Positions 35,276-46,218 of a DNA stretch of 64,000 nt are shown piece by piece. The DNA is taken from assembly GCF_030272615.1 (NCBI RefSeq), contig NC_081409.1, positions 202,786,449 through 202,850,448 of the forward strand. Reading direction: 5' to 3'. Position 1 is the stretch's first letter, and the number at the start of each line of letters is the position of its first letter. The notes beneath the pieces were generated by a model. It was not told the origin of the DNA, searched no databases, and saw nothing but the letters and a program-made list of their open reading frames with translations. The position numbers and the translations under genes were made by a program. The DNA comes from Cryptomeria japonica (Eukaryota; Streptophyta; Pinopsida; Cupressales; Cupressaceae).

Positions 35276-35829
35276 TCAATTGAAAGGGGTTTCACCAATA
35301 AATACCTTTGTCAACGGATTTGCTTTTTTCTTTGGAAACTAGTTTAGCACTTGATCTCACTTGACAATATTCTCATAGAGCTATTAAAACACTATCACCT
35401 CTAATGCAAAGTGACAAATGAAGTGATTAAGTCAATTTTTATTCATGAAAAAACTAACTATTTATTTTAATAAATACACTTTTCCCTAATACTTCCGGAT
35501 ACTAATTTTACAAAAATCTTCTGTGAACCTTCAAATTTGCTCGAACTCTTCAGGAAATCCATCTATGACCATATAATACATCTCTACAACCTTCCGAAAT
35601 TAGGAACAAATCTCAAACAAGGGGTTTTAAAAAAATTTCATGATTTCATCCCCGAAGGCCAAATGTCTTAGTTTAGTTACCGAATGTAGTTCCAACACCA
35701 GAATCAGGTGCAAACCCACTTCCTACCTCTGAATCACTCTTCTTAAACCAAGTATTCTTCATCTGATCTCTGATCTCTTCAACTTTTACTTTTCCCTTCT
35801 CATCTGCCTTCATATTCTTGTTCTTTCCT
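35276..35829. other. Spacer between X gag and the long ORF
   Basis: No sustained frame on the minus strand; scattered stops in all frames. It may include the decayed end of gag and an untranslated spacer. Confidence 0.4.
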
Positions 35830-36803
35830 TCTATACCTCTCCTACTCACATTTCTTCTTCTGCAATACTTTGCAATGTGACTAGATTTATTGCAAGCATA
35901 TAAAACAAAATTTCCTTGTATAGTCTAAAATTCATCTAATTTCTTCTTGATATGCACTGATTAGCAATATGTCAAAACATACCACATGCATAACATCTAA
36001 TATTTCTCCTATTTTGAAAGTTTTTCACCATACTTATGACCATACTTATTGCATTTAAAGCATTGACCAGTAAAACATGGACCTTAATTGATCATCCTAT
36101 TTCTCCATTGACTAACTATATGACCAAATTTATTGCAAACAAAACAATTACCTTTTATTGAATTATTATTTTGTTGTGATGATTTAGAGCTTTCACCTTT
36201 TTGAAATTGAAGACCTTGAGTATCATTATAATTCTTCTAACTTGCAAGCATCTCATCAAGCTTTGCTGAGGTGATTCAAAACTTCTCCTTGTACTCATTT
36301 GCAACATCAAGATCATATCTAAGAATAATGATTTTCCTTTCAAGATATTCCTCTTGTTGTCTATAATCTTGCATGTGAAGCTTCAATTGTTCATTCTCAT
36401 TCTCAAGTCTACAACATTCATCAGATTTGTCTTTCAAGGACTGGGCAAGCTTCTCTTGATTATTCTTCCTTTCCTCAATCTCCTTTGTCAATCTCATCAC
36501 AATAGCTTCCATCTCATTCTTTTGGATTGTATTAGCTCTAGAAATTCTCTCACACTCTTCTATCTTTTCCTTTAGGGCTTCTTCATCAATGCTTTGACTT
36601 TCTTTCTCCTTCATCTTATTAACAAGTTCCTTTCTCTTTTCCCTTTACTTGTTCAACTAATATTTTAATGATTCAATGAAGTTCTTAGCATCCCTAAGGC
36701 TTTCTTTCACTTGTCAAACCTAATCTTTTTATTGATCAGGATCTTCAAGTGCAACAAGAAGTTATTGTCTAAGACTATCGGAATCCATTGATTCATTTTC
36801 TGA
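35830..36803 (-). pseudogene. Element X gag C-terminal part with multiple zinc knuckles
   Basis: From the gypsy2 border inward: SMDSDSLRQ, an acidic/coiled segment (36276-36614, DECCRLENENEQLKLHMQDY), then four successive knuckle-like stretches at about 36106-36150 (CFVCNKFGHIV), 36031-36072 (CFKCNKYGHK), 35951-35998 (CYACGMFxHIANQC) and 35855-35905 (YACNKSSHIAKYC). Only the third keeps all four CCHC ligands; the others have lost one. Coiled coil plus knuckles is the layout of copia gag C-termini. The gag N-terminus is absent: only about 50 bp separate the primer site at 51.1 kb from the other gypsy2 border. Confidence 0.65.
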
Positions 36804-38403
36804 TGTAGAGTGGTTAGGCTCTCCTACTAGGTTTGCTTACTCTTGATGTCTCCTTAGGCTATATATTAAACCATCCAAGGGTTCCACCCTTTTCAACCTT
36901 ACAAAGGTTGTAGGGCACACCCTTATTGACCTTCCCAAGGTCCTTAGACTAAGGTCACCACTTCTTGTTTTGTGAGTGTCCCACACTCCCTATTAGAGAC
37001 CTTCCTCCTCAACACCTTAACCAAGAGCCAACCCCCTCTACAATAGGATCTTCACTCACACAAGAAAAAAACACTTAGGGATGATTTTATTTAGTTTTCC
37101 AACCCTATCCCTTCATTTAGGACTTTTGTGTTTACCGGTTCCAAGCTTGAGGGTCGATCTGCTCTTTTAAACCTACTAAGAGACCTAGTTCAATTAGCCC
37201 TACCTGCGAGGTATTTTGCAATTATCTGTCAAAAGTCCTGAACACCCCTATGAAATCTTTGTCTTTTCAGATATGCTTTTGGAAGATTCATACAATATCT
37301 CAAAATTGGATATGGGTTTGGTCTCTAACCATCCTAACCCTTTTTAGGCCCAATTCCTCCTTTTAAGCCTACAAAATAGGGATTTGCTTGAAAGTCTTCA
37401 CCAGTCTGATTGTTCAAGGGTTCTAATGACTTTTTCAGGTCTATAAATCCATGAGGATGTCCAATCCAACCTTGCATCAATTCCATCCAATAGATTTACC
37501 CTACTAGGGCCTGTTGTCCATGATCCCCATTGCTTGCCAACTCAATGTGGCAAGCCTAGGGTATGGTGGAAAATCTGGAATTTAGCTTCCCTTGTCTTAA
37601 AACTAAAATGAAAACATAATTTACAAGGCCACCTAATATTCGATAAGGCTTCAATATGGAGTTCCTCCATGGAATGCTAGGGATGGGCCATAGAGTCCAC
37701 AAAACCCTGGTTTTTAGGTCTTTAGGACCCGCCTGCAAAAAATGGCAAAACTTGCAATCTAAAACACTTCAAAACATTAGACCACCATCAAATGGAAGAT
37801 ATGTCTCTTCTCTAATAGGTCATGCCTTGGTGTGGTTTTGGAAGTCCGTACAGACCGTACAAAACCAATTAAACTCAATTATACTCGCTGGAAACATAAA
37901 ATTTGAAAAGGCTAAACTTTCTCTTCTTGTTTAAATTATTCAACCGACCATTCTCATCTTTTTTTCCCAAGCCTTATATCAGAATTGAGTTGGTTACAAA
38001 TGCCTACAACTGAAAAAGACAACCAACTAGTTGTTGTTGTGCGAAAGTGCAAATGTTGCAAAGTTGCTATGAGCAAGTTTTGCAACTTTTTACAACTTTT
38101 TACAAAAGTGAGCAACTTTGCTCAAATCCAATCTAGGTCACTTCCTAATGATCCAAATGACCTTATAAACCTCTAAACAACATCAAAACCACCTATTCTA
38201 ATTCAATAGCATTTTTTTCTACCAAGTTCTCTATTTCCCACCCTTAAGAGCCCATATGCCAAAATTGGCCAATCAGTGACTCCTAGGGTCCTTACAAACA
38301 TTTGAGCACTTATTAAAAGGCCTATTGACCTTATTACAAACCAAAAAAACATGATTCCAATCTCCTAGAATTAACACAACAAAATTGCCTTTGTGCCCCT
38401 GCA
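36804..38403 (-). repeat. gypsy2 3' LTR
   Basis: Aligned with 49567-51078 via shared blocks such as CTCCTACTAGGTTTGCTTAC, GCCAACCCCCTCTAC, TAGGACCCGCCT and GAGCAACTTTGCTCAAATCC. It has about 90 bp more than the right copy; the right LTR has lost a block around position 50580. Contains the direct repeat TACAACTTTTTACAA. Confidence 0.9.
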
Positions 38404-38419
38404 CCATGCTTCGAGGGTA
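38404..38419 (-). other. gypsy2 polypurine tract
   Basis: The minus strand reads TACCCTCGAAGCATGG before the LTR, equivalent to the gypsy1 tract. Confidence 0.55.
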
Positions 38420-38460
38420 AGAAGAACTCAAGTCTCTTGAGTGGATAAGGCTTGGAAAGT

Positions 38461-39021
38461 GGTACCATGTTGTAATATATCTCTTTTTGTCATCCATGTA
38501 GCCTCTGACTCTGGTAGCCCTGTCCATTTGATTAGATAGTCTTTTTAGACTCCTCTTCGATTCTTTTTCACAACCTTAGAATCCAAAATGCATTCCAATG
38601 TGATCGGTTGGCTTGGAGGTAAATCTTGTAACCAGTCTACATCTTCAATAACAATAGTCTCTTCTTGATTTGTAGTTCTCTGACACCCTTTATATGGATA
38701 CAAATCACATACATTGAAGATTGGGGATATGCCCAAGTTTGGAGGTAACTCTAACTCATAGGCATTGTTGCCAAACTTATGCATTACCCTAAGAGGTCCA
38801 ATCTTCTTCATGCATACCTTACTAGGTTGTCCCTTGGGTAGTCTCTCCTTCCTCAAGTAGGCCAACACTAGATCACCAACCTTATAGTGTACTTCTCTTC
38901 TCTTTTTATCTGCTAGAGCCTTGTACTTCTCATTGTGTTGTAGCAATGTCTTCTTGACCTGCTCATGTATCTCTTTTACATTCTTTGCAAATTTTTCCCC
39001 TTTTGCACTTCTATGGTCCAT
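38461..39021 (-). pseudogene. gypsy2 integrase C-terminus and chromodomain
   Basis: The frame at 38545-39021 encodes a basic coil (HNEKYKALADKKRREVHYKVGDLVLAYL is the core, shown in part), KKIGPLRVMHKFGNNAYELE and PIFNVCDLYPYKG, typical of the gypsy integrase tail. It runs into a chromodomain (ECILDSKVVKKNRRGV, then after a stop KDYLIKWTGLPESEATW). The chromodomain aromatic/acidic pattern resembles that of gypsy1. Confidence 0.85.
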
Positions 39022-39291
39022 AGAATTGAGATCTTTAAGCTCTAAGATTCCCCTAGGATGACATCCATATACTATCTAAAAGGGACTCTGACCTGTGCTT
39101 CTATTAACAAAGTCATTGTATGCATACTCTGCTTGACCCAATACTAGATCCCAAGCTTGTCCATGCTGTTTGGTGAGACATCTCAACAAGTTTCCTAAGG
39201 ATCTATTAACGACTTCAGTTTGATCATCTGATTATGGATGGTATGCTGATGAAAAGGAAAGTTTTGTGCCTAGTTTCTTCCATAAGGTTCG

Positions 39292-40067
39292 TCAAAAGTG
39301 ACTTACAAACTTAGTGTCTCTGTCACTCACAATGATAAGCGGTAATCCATGAATCCTCATAAACTCTTTGAAGAATAACCCTTCTATGTAGGAGGCATCA
39401 TTAGTATATTTGAAAGGCACAAAGTGTATCATCTTGCTGAATTTGTCCACTATGACAAAAACACTGTCATACCCTCTTGGAGTCCTAGGCAAGCCAAGAA
39501 CAAAGTCCATGCTCAAATATTCCCAAGGTCTGGTTGGTATGGGCAATGGCTGATATAAACCTGTATTGTTGGAGGTTCCTTTAGCTCTTTGACATATAGG
39601 GCATTGCTCCACAAACCTTCTAACATTTGACTAAAGTTTAGGCCAATGATAGAGCCATCCAACCTACTTTAAGGTCTTGTCAAGACCAAAATGTCCTCCT
39701 AAGCTGCCTTGATGCTTCTCCTTGATGATGTTGTCTCTCATAGAGCACTGTGGTATGCAAAGTAAGTATCCTTTAAAAAATGGCCTTCTTGTAACATAAA
39801 ATCAGAATATGTAACATGACTAATATTAGCAAACTTGGTGCAAACATCATATGCTTCACCAAAATCCTTGTCACCTTGGTATAGGTCTTTGAGATCACTT
39901 AACGCCACACTTTGGATATGCACTTCTTGGATGGTAAGACCTTTTCTACTCAAGGCATCTGCTACCTTATTGGTGACTCCTTTATTGTGTTTGATGGAAA
40001 AAGTATAGGCTTGCAAGTGCTCAACCCATTTGAGGTGTCTTTGGTGCAACTTCTCCTGTCCATTCAA
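39292..40067 (-). pseudogene. gypsy2 integrase core and RNase H end
   Basis: The piece at 39738-40067 has the RNase H/connection end (AYTFSIKHNKGVTNKVADAL). The piece at 39292-39612 has the CPICQRAKG half of the zinc module, [20 protein letters not shown] (first Asp) and [13 protein letters not shown] (second Asp). The catalytic Glu segment lies beyond a stop. Separated by a stop and frame change. Confidence 0.88.
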
Positions 40068-40187
40068 GAAGCTAAGTGCATGGTTATCAGTATAGACGAT
40101 GAATTCCTTAGGGAGAAGATAATGCCATCATTTCTTAAGTGTTTGTACCATGGCATACAACTCTAGGTCATAGGTAGAATACTTTTG

Positions 40188-41114
40188 TTATGCCTCATTG
40201 AATTTCTCAGAGAAGAATGCTACCGGATGACCCTCTTGGCTCAAAACTACTCCTATTGCCAAATTGCTAGCATCACACTCTACAGTAAAGAGATGATTGA
40301 AATTAGGGAGCCTAAGATAAGGTAGTTCTACTACTTTTGGTTGCAACAACTCAAACCCCTTGTCTGCTGCACTAGTCCATTTAAATTGACATTTCATTCC
40401 ACCTTTGATGATGTTCAATATAGGTGCACACACATGGCTAAACCCTCTAATAAAATTCCTATAGAAAGAAGCTAATCCATGAAAACTTCTCACATCTCCT
40501 ATTGACTTAGGAGTAGGCCAATTAACTATTGCATCTACCTTGTTTGGATCCATCTTGAAACAACCTTGAGAAACTACAAAACCAAGATATACTAATTTGG
40601 TTTTGAAGAACTTACACTTTTCTAAGTTGATCATCAACTTTTATTGATGTAGCTTCCTCAAGACCTGATCCAAATGTCTGATATGCTCCTCCCTTAACCT
40701 ACTAAAAATAATAATGTCAACAAGATAAACAATTACAAATTTACCAATAAACTCTGCAAGCACTTCATTCATGAGTCTCATGAAGGTGCTAGGTGCATTT
40801 TTGAGCCCAAAGGGAATCACCAACCATTCATAGAGCCCCTCATTGTTCTTAAAGGTTATTTTCCACTCATCTCTAGGTCTGATCCTTATTTGATCATAAC
40901 TTGATTTAAAATCCATATTTGAAAAGTAACAAGCTCCTCCTAGGTAGTCCATTAGGTCATCAATTCTTGGCATTGGAAATCGGTATCTGATTGTAATCTT
41001 GTTGATGGCTCTTGAGTCAGTGCACATTCTCCATTTTCCATCTTTCTTAGGTAAAAAAATAGTAGGTACTGCACATGGGCTTAAACTCTTCTTTATCAAT
41101 CCCTTATCTAGCAA
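40188..41114 (-). pseudogene. gypsy2 reverse transcriptase with mutated active site
   Basis: The pieces at 40641-41114 and 40188-40637 carry [45 protein letters not shown]-type and SFHGLASFYRNFIRGFS motifs, then ECDASNLAIGVVLSQEGHP of RNase H. The catalytic box, YLDD in gypsy1, reads YLVD here (40716-40727): one of the two metal-binding aspartates is Val. This copy therefore could not polymerise even if translated. Confidence 0.92.
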
Positions 41115-41242
41115 CTACTACACTTGTTTTGCTATTTCCTCATTTTGAGTAGGTGTCATTTTGTAAAAAGCTTTGTTTGGAAAGGTAGCTCCAGGTATGA
41201 GGTCTATTTGATGGTTCACATCTCTATATGTGGGTAAAGAAT

Positions 41243-41397
41243 CTAGTTCAACTTGAGTTTTTCTACCATCTCAACTGCTACAATATTCTCAATAGACCCT
41301 GAATCCACTATGACCTTACAAATCCTATCATAGGATCTGCATGTGGTTTTAAAAACTGTCTTTCTTTCAGGTAGGTTCTTTGGAATACGGTACCTTC
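41243..41397 (-). pseudogene. gypsy2 protease, cut by copia1
   Basis: Encodes ERKTVFKTTCRSYDRICKVI followed by VDSGSIENIVAVEMVEKL with the D-S-G triad. The reading frame stops being gypsy-like at 41397, where copia1 begins, and gypsy2 sequence resumes at 48835-48839 with the duplicated CCTTC. Confidence 0.85.
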
Positions 41398-41467
41398 TGT
41401 TGGCATATGTGCAGAGTATGTTGACATGATGATATTGTGTTGTCATTGATGTCAATATGCTTAAGAG

Positions 41468-41632
41468 TGAACCGGTATATCCGGTAATATGCTAAAGAGT
41501 AAACTGGTTTATTGAAGTTTAGCAACTGGCAAAGTGAACCGGTATGCTGTTGAGAACCGATATATGTGAAACAATGAACCGGCATGTTTGTTCAAGTGAA
41601 CCGGTATATTGAAAGGTGAACTGATATATGGA
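41468..41632 (+). promoter_or_regulatory. AACCGGTAT repeat cluster in copia1 U3
   Basis: About eight copies or near-copies of GAACCGGTAT (41469, 41480, 41505, 41535, 41556, 41576, 41597, 41617), spaced 10-30 bp apart. The other LTR has them too, often as CTGGT or CCAGT, the expected CpG decay products. Position at the start of the LTR suggests U3 enhancer-like binding sites; the factor is unknown. Confidence 0.5.
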
Positions 41633-42013
41633 ATGTTTTCTATCAAGGTTTAATATGGTATGACTATTGGTTGGTAGTCCTAGCCTCAAGGTTTCCGGTT
41701 GAAGTGTTTCGAGCCTGTGTTATTCAACCGATGGCATTGTGTGATGAGCTAGCATTGTAATGGAGATCATATTGTGTTGCTATTTTAGCCTCGTGCACGT
41801 GAAGGATCTTGCATGAAGGAGATTGATCCTATCTACCTCGAGAATATGCAAAGCCTCTGCAAACAGTGGAGAACGCGTGATGGGTTATCGCCTCCATGAA
41901 GCGGTGAAGAACGAATGATGGAGAATGTCTTCAGATTTTTTCAAGACCATTGTATTCAAAGGCAATGTGTTCAATGGTCAAGATTGAACCGACTTAATTT
42001 CTCAACCTAAATG

Positions 42014-42030
42014 TTTAGGGTTTAGGGTTT
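42014..42030 (+). repeat. Telomere-type TTTAGGG units in the copia1 LTR
   Basis: TTTAGGGTTTAGGGTTT, two and a half plant telomere repeats, conserved at 47920-47936 in the other LTR. Plant telo-box motifs can act in promoters; here that is only a possibility. Confidence 0.7.
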
Positions 42031-42910
42031 GTGTTACCGACCTATTTGTTTCCTATAAGGTCAATGTTGTGTTTCATGTTGAAGTTGTTGGAAAATGTTA
42101 TGTGTGTATCTAAGTCCAAAGATACGTGATTCTTGCTAGACCAGATAAGAGGGTTGATACCTGCAGAGTGTGTATGTAGAAGAAAGGAACTAAAGCGGAT
42201 CTGCATTGGCATTGAGTGCTATTACTAGATCATTGTAATACCTGTTGATCTCTAACCACTTCAACAGTTGGAAAATCCCTTAACATGGTAGCTTTAACCA
42301 GCTTGTTGTAAATCCTTTAACAGGGTGACTCAAAGCCATTGAGTTCATAAAATCCTCTAACAAGGTAACCTCTAACAGGGTTTAACCCTTAACTGGGTGA
42401 TCCCTAATAGGATCGGTTCCTAACATAACTTGTTGTAATAATATTTAATTGAACTAGGCTCCTAACAGAGCGGACTTCTAAAGAGTTCAAGAACAACTTG
42501 TGGGTATTCATCCCCACTGTGGTTTTTTCCAGTTGGGTTTCCACGTGAAAAATATGTGTGTCATATGTGATGTCTTTTTCATGTGATTCTTTGTTGTTTT
42601 CTGTCAAGCAGTGAATCATGTTGATCTAGCATGTTATTATATTTCTGATGATAGATTACTTTTTTATGCACAAGGATAATGTGGGAATGAGGATGTAGGT
42701 TGTATGGAAAGATAAGTGTTTCCGGTTTATATCTTTCACAGCCTCATTGTGCTTAACTGGTAGTAATCTGGTTCTGACCGGTATTAGTGATTGCTAGTTA
42801 AGTTCACTGTTTGCAGTCAAGCCAGTTCAGGAAAATTTTTTGTGCCTGTACTGATTCACCCCCCTCTCTGTACCAGTTTGGTACTCACTGTTCATCATTA
42901 AGTTATCAAT

Positions 42911-42922
42911 TGGTATTAGAGC
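42911..42922 (+). other. copia1 primer-binding site
   Basis: TGGTATTAGAGC, one mismatch from the iMet-type TGGTATCAGAGC, two bases after the 5' LTR. Confidence 0.92.
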
Positions 42923-42979
42923 GTCCTTTAGGTCCTCTATGTTGTAAGCTTAACCGCTTGAGGGAAAGATCCTATTGTA

Positions 42980-43960
42980 ATGATGAAGAGGGAAGGTCCA
43001 AAGTTCAACAAAGATGATTTCAAAATATGGAAGGATAGAATGAAGATATACATCAGAATCATGGGTACTCAATACTGGAGCTATGTTGAGAATGCTTATG
43101 TTATTCCTACTGGTACTCTCACCGGTGACCAAAAGAGAGAGATCCAGGAAAATGGGCAAGTCATGGAAGCCCTAATCAATAGCTTATCTGACATTGAGTT
43201 TATTGATGTCCAAGATAAAGAAAATCCCAAAGAAGTATGGGATAATCTTGAGAATATCTATGGCGGTGATGAGCATGTAAAACAAGACAAGGAAGAAAGC
43301 CTTAGGGGAAAGTTTGAAGACATGCGGATGGTTGAAGGAGAGACCATTCAACAATATGGAATAAGAATCAAAACTATTGTTGGAGATATCAAGAGTGCAG
43401 GAGGCAAAATTGATGATTCTAGTGTTGTTAGCAAAGTCTTGAGATCCTTATTACCGGTCTATGCAATAAGGGTTGCTGCTATTCAGGAGTTGAGGTCAAT
43501 AGAAAAGACTAAGGTATCCCTAGACTCCATCATTGCAAAGTTGATAGCCTATGAGCTAAATTGTTTTGATGGCAGTATTTAGAAGACTGAATCATCTTTT
43601 AGAGCATCTGCTACACCATCTAGAAAAGGAAAAGAAGCAAGCACCAACGGTGAACCAAGACAAAGCAGAGAAATGGATGATGAGGAGATCCTGATAGAAT
43701 TTGAAGCTCTGCTTACCAAGAGACTTCCTAAGGGAACCGGTAAATACAAAGGTAAGCTCCCTTTGAAATGCGTTTCTTGTAACCAGATAGGACACATTGC
43801 TATAAACTCTCTTAATGGTGATAACAAGGACAAACCGGAAATGTTCAAGAAGTTCAAAGGAGGAAACCAGAGAAACTGTTTTGTAGTAGTTGATGAAGGT
43901 GTCACAGATGAGGAATTTGAAGATGAAGAAAATGAAGATATTGTGTTTGTTGCAGTCAAA
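42980..43960 (+). pseudogene. copia1 gag
   Basis: Starts MMKREGPKFNKDDFKIWKDR with the copia gag pattern W..RM..Y...., then NPKEVWDNLENIYGG, KVLRSLLPVYAIRVAAIQEL and SLDSIIAKLIAYEL. One TAG at 43580-43582 interrupts the frame, which continues as KTESSFRAS. The zinc knuckle CVSCNQIGHIAINS lacks the last Cys of CCHC (Ser instead). A strongly acidic tail (DEEFEDEENEDI) follows. Gag packages the RNA into virus-like particles. Confidence 0.9.
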
Positions 43961-45195
43961 GAAGATATGTTAGATAAGAAGGCTCTTGTCTCCTGCTTTG
44001 ATAATTCTAATGACAACGGTTGTTCTCACCATATGACTGGTGACCGGAGCAAGTTTATATCTCTGGAAGAGTATGATGGTGGTCTGGTTCATTTTGGCAA
44101 TGATGCACCATGTATGGTCAAAGGTAGAGGGCCCATCTCTCTGAATGGAAGGAGCGGTGCTGATAATGTGTATTGGGTGGAAGGTCTCAGACACAACCTA
44201 TTGAGTGTTGCCCAGCTAAATGATAGTGGACTCACTCTAGAATTCAAAAATGGAGTGTGCAAAATCAAAGGAAAGAATAGTGAACTGATGGCCACTGGTA
44301 TGGACACCAAAGGTAACCTATTTCAGCTGAATGCTAATATAAGTACATGTCTTATGGCTAAATTTGATGATAGCTGGATATGGCATAGGAGACTCTACCA
44401 TGTAAACTTTGATAACATAGTGAAGGCCAGTAAGATTAAGGCAGTTAGAGGACTACCGATGCTGAGCAAACTGGAAAATCCTCTGTGCACAGAGTGTCAA
44501 CTGGGGAAACTATCTTCCTCAACCTTCAAAGGTAAATATTTCACTGTAGACAATTTACTTGAACTTGTGCATATTGATTTGTGTGGTCCTGTGAAAACTA
44601 GGAGTGTGCAGGGAGATAGGTATTTTATGATTATTACAGATGATTGCTCAAGAATGATGTGGGTCACATTCTTGAAGGATAAGTCTAAAGCCTTTGGAAA
44701 GTTCAAAGCTTTCAGAGCACTGGTAGAAAAGGAAAGCGGTAGAAGAATCAAATGCCTAAGAACTGATCAAGGAGGGGAATTCACTTCCGGTGAATTCAAC
44801 AATATTGTGAAGAGAATGGTATCAAGAGGCAACTATCTACCCCCTAGAATCCACTTCAGAATGGATTAGCATAAAGAAACAACTGGACTGTGGTTGAAGT
44901 GGCTAGAACTATGTTGATCCAAGAAAATGTTGCTCAAACCTTTTGGAGAGAAGCGATGAGCACTGCAGTCTACACAATGAACCGGGTACTCATCAAGAAA
45001 GGAAAGGATAAGACTCCTTATGAGTACTGGACCGGTAAGACACTAGTGGGAACCTACTTTAGAGTATTTGGTAGCAAATGTTATATCAAGAGAAGTGAAG
45101 ATCCAAGTAAGTTCAATGCAAAATGTGATAAGGGAATATTCCTAGGATACTCCACCAAGAGTAAATCTCTCAAATATTTCAATAGTAGGACTTAG
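43961..45195 (+). pseudogene. copia1 protease and integrase
   Basis: The protease region reads NGCSHHMTGDRSKFISLEEY, with D-N-G (44012-44020) where D-S/T-G is usual. The GAG-pre-integrase part has WIWHRRLYHVNFDNIVKA and CTECQLGKL (HHCC). The integrase core has LVHIDLCGPVKTRS (first Asp) and CLRTDQGGEFTSGEF (second Asp). A frame change occurs at about 44.82-44.86 kb. After it, the sequence reads QNGLA, stop (44872-44874), then RNNWTVVEVARTML, so the Glu of the usual VVERKNRT motif is replaced by TAA. The third catalytic residue is therefore lost. The C-terminal part (KTPYEYWTGKTLVGTYFRVF) remains open to a TAG at 45193. Confidence 0.92.
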
Positions 45196-46218
45196 AGAAT
45201 CGTTGAAAGCATCAATGTTAGGATTGATGAAAACTCTAAGAAACCTAAGGAAACTGGCAGTGAGCATGTAGAAGATGAACCGGTAGTAACCTTATGGGAA
45301 TCAGTTGCAAATCTGCCCAGTACCAGTAACTTTGCTCCTACATCGATAGATGCTGATGTTGATGAAGATGAGGATGAAGAAGAAAAGCAAGAGGAATCTA
45401 TTAAGAATATACCTAGGTATGTCAAACTTAATCATGATCCAAAGCAGATCATAGGAGACAAAGATGCCAGAATTCTTACAAGAAGAAAGGTCAAAGAAAT
45501 CTCATGTATGATCTCTGAATTTGAGCCTAAATCATTCAAAGAGGCAGGTAAAGATGAAGACTGGATCAAGGCAATGGAAGAAGAACTTGACCAGATAGAG
45601 AAGAATGGTACATGGTCTTTGGTACCCAGACCGGAGCATAAAAATGTCATTGGAACTAAATGGGTCTTCGAAAATAAGTTGAATGAGGATGGCATAGTGG
45701 TAAGGAACAAAGCCAGACTAGTGTGTAAAGGATATGCCCAAGAAGAAGGAGAAGACTATGGAGAAACCTTTTCTCCAGTAGCAATATTGGAAGGAGTTCA
45801 TATTCTTTTTGCATATGCAGCTTTTAAAGGATTCAAGGTATACCAAATGGATGTAAAATTTGCATTCCTAAATGGAATACTTGAAGAGGAGGTGTATATA
45901 GGGCAACCAGATGGGTTTGCCCTATCAGAAGGCAGTGACATGGTGTATAGGCTACATAAAGCCTTTTATGGACTGAAGCAGGCACCTAGGGCATGGTATG
46001 AATGCTTGCACTCCCATCTTGTAAAGATTAGATTTGAAAAAACAAGTGAAGATAGTAATATCTACTTGAAATCAGAAGGAAATCAAATTTTGATCTGTGA
46101 AGTATTTGTTGATGACATAATCTTTGGTGGAGATGACAAGATGAGTCATGACTTTGCAGATGACATGAAAAAGGAGTTTGAGATGTCACTCATAGGGGAG
46201 ATTAAGTTCTTCATTTGA
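45196..46218 (+). pseudogene. copia1 reverse transcriptase
   Basis: Same frame as the integrase tail. An acidic linker ([13 protein letters not shown]) leads to the [92 protein letters not shown] and FVDDIIFGG. The polymerase box is FVDD rather than YVDD, both aspartates kept. A TGA at 46216-46218 breaks the link to RNase H, where copia elements have FLGLQI. Confidence 0.94.

Larger units (their letters stand above)
41398..42908 (+). repeat. copia1 5' LTR
   Basis: Starts TGTTGGCATATGTGC and ends AAGTTATCA. It has a cluster of GTGAACCGGTAT words in the first 240 bp, telomere-like TTTAGGGTTTAGGG at 42014, and a GTGGTTTTTTCCAGTTGGG-type block late in the LTR. That block is the inverse of a motif in the X LTRs. 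Confidence 0.95.
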
